Under the pieces are notes generated by a model. It searched no databases, was not told the DNA's origin, and saw only the letters and a list, made by a program, of their open reading frames with translations. Below are positions 5,245 through 6,147 of a stretch of DNA of 6,147 bases, piece after piece. Made by a program: the position numbers and the translations under genes. Location: the NCBI GenBank assembly GCA_020063545.1, contig JAGUUF010000321.1, forward strand, positions 1-6,147, in the 5' to 3' direction. The stretch is from Cytophagales bacterium. GTDB lineage: Bacteria > Bacteroidota > Bacteroidia > Cytophagales > Cyclobacteriaceae. Each line of letters opens with the position of its first letter. The first letter of the stretch is position 1.

Positions 5245-6147
5245 TCATCTTTGTTGATCCCGCGAAGGCAAAAAATTACCGGCTATCATACACCGCACAC
5301 TTCCGCCACCGAATTTTTCAATGGTGGGTATCGGAATGGGTATCATTTCAGCATACCGCGAAATGGCATCGACCTGGCCGGGCAGCAGTGAATTGAATGC
5401 CTGCTCCGAAAGCAGTACAAACGACTCGTTATTTCTGCTTCGAACCTCCATCATATTCCCGGCAAAGGCGTTCATTTGCGCACAGCTTATGGCTACCACC
5501 TTATGGCCGGTTTTAGCAAAGCTGTTCAGCAGGCGTTCCTGATCACCTTCCTCATGAATAGCATCCAGGCAAATAACAGCAAATCGGGATCCGATGCACA
5601 TAACAACGTTGGTGTGGTAAACAGGGATTCCGTTTTCATCAACGGCATCAAACATTACTAGCCCGAAACCAAGGCTTTGCGCAACTATACCCGCCAGGTT
5701 TTCATCGGTTCGGGGCGATCGGCAAGCGTAGGCAATTCTGTTCACATAATCAAAAACCAAACTTCCTGTGCCTTCAAGAAAACGGTTGTTCACTTCTTCG
5801 TCAGCATAATCTTTAATGGCTTGCACGATAAAGCGACTTTTCAATTCGTCAATGATATCCTTCCTTCGCTCGGGCCTTCGGTTTGGGGCCATCATCGGGT
5901 AGAGCACCACGGTACCATCTTCGTGCAGTGAAATCCAGTTGTTGGGAAACTGTGCATCCGGCTTTGGCGGAACAGGTGTGTCATTAAAAACCATCACCTC
6001 AATATCGTGCGATCGCAGCAGGTCAACCATCCGGTCGAATTCCCGGATGGCGGGTTGCTGAATGTTACCGGCATTAGTGGCTGCTTGCTGAAAGGTATTG
6101 GATGCAGCCGTGTCCGGATTAAAACCGAATGATGCCGGACGAACCAT
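5245..6147 (-). CDS. ctlX: CtlX-like amidinohydrolase (arginine deiminase/amidinotransferase superfamily), 5' end beyond window
   Basis: The visible 300 residues belong to the guanidino-group modifying superfamily (arginine deiminase, DDAH, amidinotransferases). They most resemble the CtlX subgroup, associated with citrulline hydrolysis (citrulline ureidase) in some bacteria. Recognisable elements are MVRPASFGFNPDTA at the edge, PDAQFPNNWIS (63-73) with the acidic and Asn residues of the substrate site, and LEGTG (124-128). YHTNVVM follows with the likely catalytic H178, and GGGSVRCM carries the likely nucleophile C286 near the C-terminus. The ATG at 6145-6147 is in frame, but family members usually have roughly ten residues before the MxRP segment. 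The true start therefore probably lies to the right of the window, and this entry is best treated as 5'-partial. The next gene on the strand is the flavoprotein, 53 bp downstream, so the two may share a transcript. A dimethylarginine or arginine substrate remains possible; specificity cannot be read from the sequence. It is expected to be cytoplasmic. Confidence 0.82.
   Translation of the reverse strand: MVRPASFGFNPDTAASNTFQQAATNAGNIQQPAIREFDRMVDLLRSHDIEVMVFNDTPVPPKPDAQFPNNWISLHEDGTVVLYPMMAPNRRPERRKDIIDELKSRFIVQAIKDYADEEVNNRFLEGTGSLVFDYVNRIAYACRSPRTDENLAGIVAQSLGFGLVMFDAVDENGIPVYHTNVVMCIGSRFAVICLDAIHEEGDQERLLNSFAKTGHKVVAISCAQMNAFAGNMMEVRSRNNESFVLLSEQAFNSLLPGQVDAISRYAEMIPIPIPTIEKFGGGSVRCMIAGNFLPSRDQQR

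Overview
The window looks like a chromosomal segment of a Bacteroidota bacterium, probably of the Cytophagales type. That placement is inferred from four things: a hisH-hisA-hisF-hisIE gene order with a fused hisIE; genes with no recognisable Shine-Dalgarno sequence before their starts; a signal peptide ending in an Ala-Gln cleavage site; and an iodotyrosine-deiodinase-type nitroreductase and a CtlX-type amidinohydrolase, both of which I associate with this phylum. Base composition is moderate and fairly even by eye. No tRNA, rRNA, CRISPR array, insertion sequence or integrase is visible, and coding density is very high.

Left part, plus strand (1-2324): the 3' end of a histidine biosynthesis operon. 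It contains the C-terminal part of hisH, then complete hisA, hisF and hisIE. These are packed with 4-bp ATGA overlaps (hisH/hisA and hisF/hisIE) or a 1-bp gap (hisA/hisF). Together they carry the middle of the pathway: HisIE acts on PRATP and PRAMP, HisA isomerises ProFAR to PRFAR, and HisH-HisF converts PRFAR plus glutamine to IGP and AICAR. All visible catalytic residues are present.

Middle (2325-3128): a 114-bp gap with one small perfect hairpin, then a flavin nitroreductase-fold protein on the plus strand. Its sequence aligns closely with iodotyrosine deiodinase, including the Glu-Tyr-Lys lid residues that bind the halotyrosine zwitterion in the animal enzyme. The gene lies downstream of the his operon but has no evident role in histidine synthesis.

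Right part, minus strand (3122-6147): three genes read leftward and converge on the deiodinase gene with a 7-bp tail-to-tail overlap. In transcription order they are a CtlX-like amidinohydrolase (cut by the right edge of the window), a flavoprotein of the dihydrolipoamide dehydrogenase family, and a small secreted protein of unknown function. The flavoprotein is the most unusual gene here. It lacks both cysteines of the family's redox disulfide, keeps the C-terminal His-Glu dyad, and ends in a tail with a CxxC pair.

The histidine genes are ordinary. The items worth a second look are the disulfide-less flavoprotein with its tail CxxC, its tight pairing with the secreted protein, and the bacterial deiodinase homologue. 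I see no clear evidence of a complete undescribed multi-gene system.
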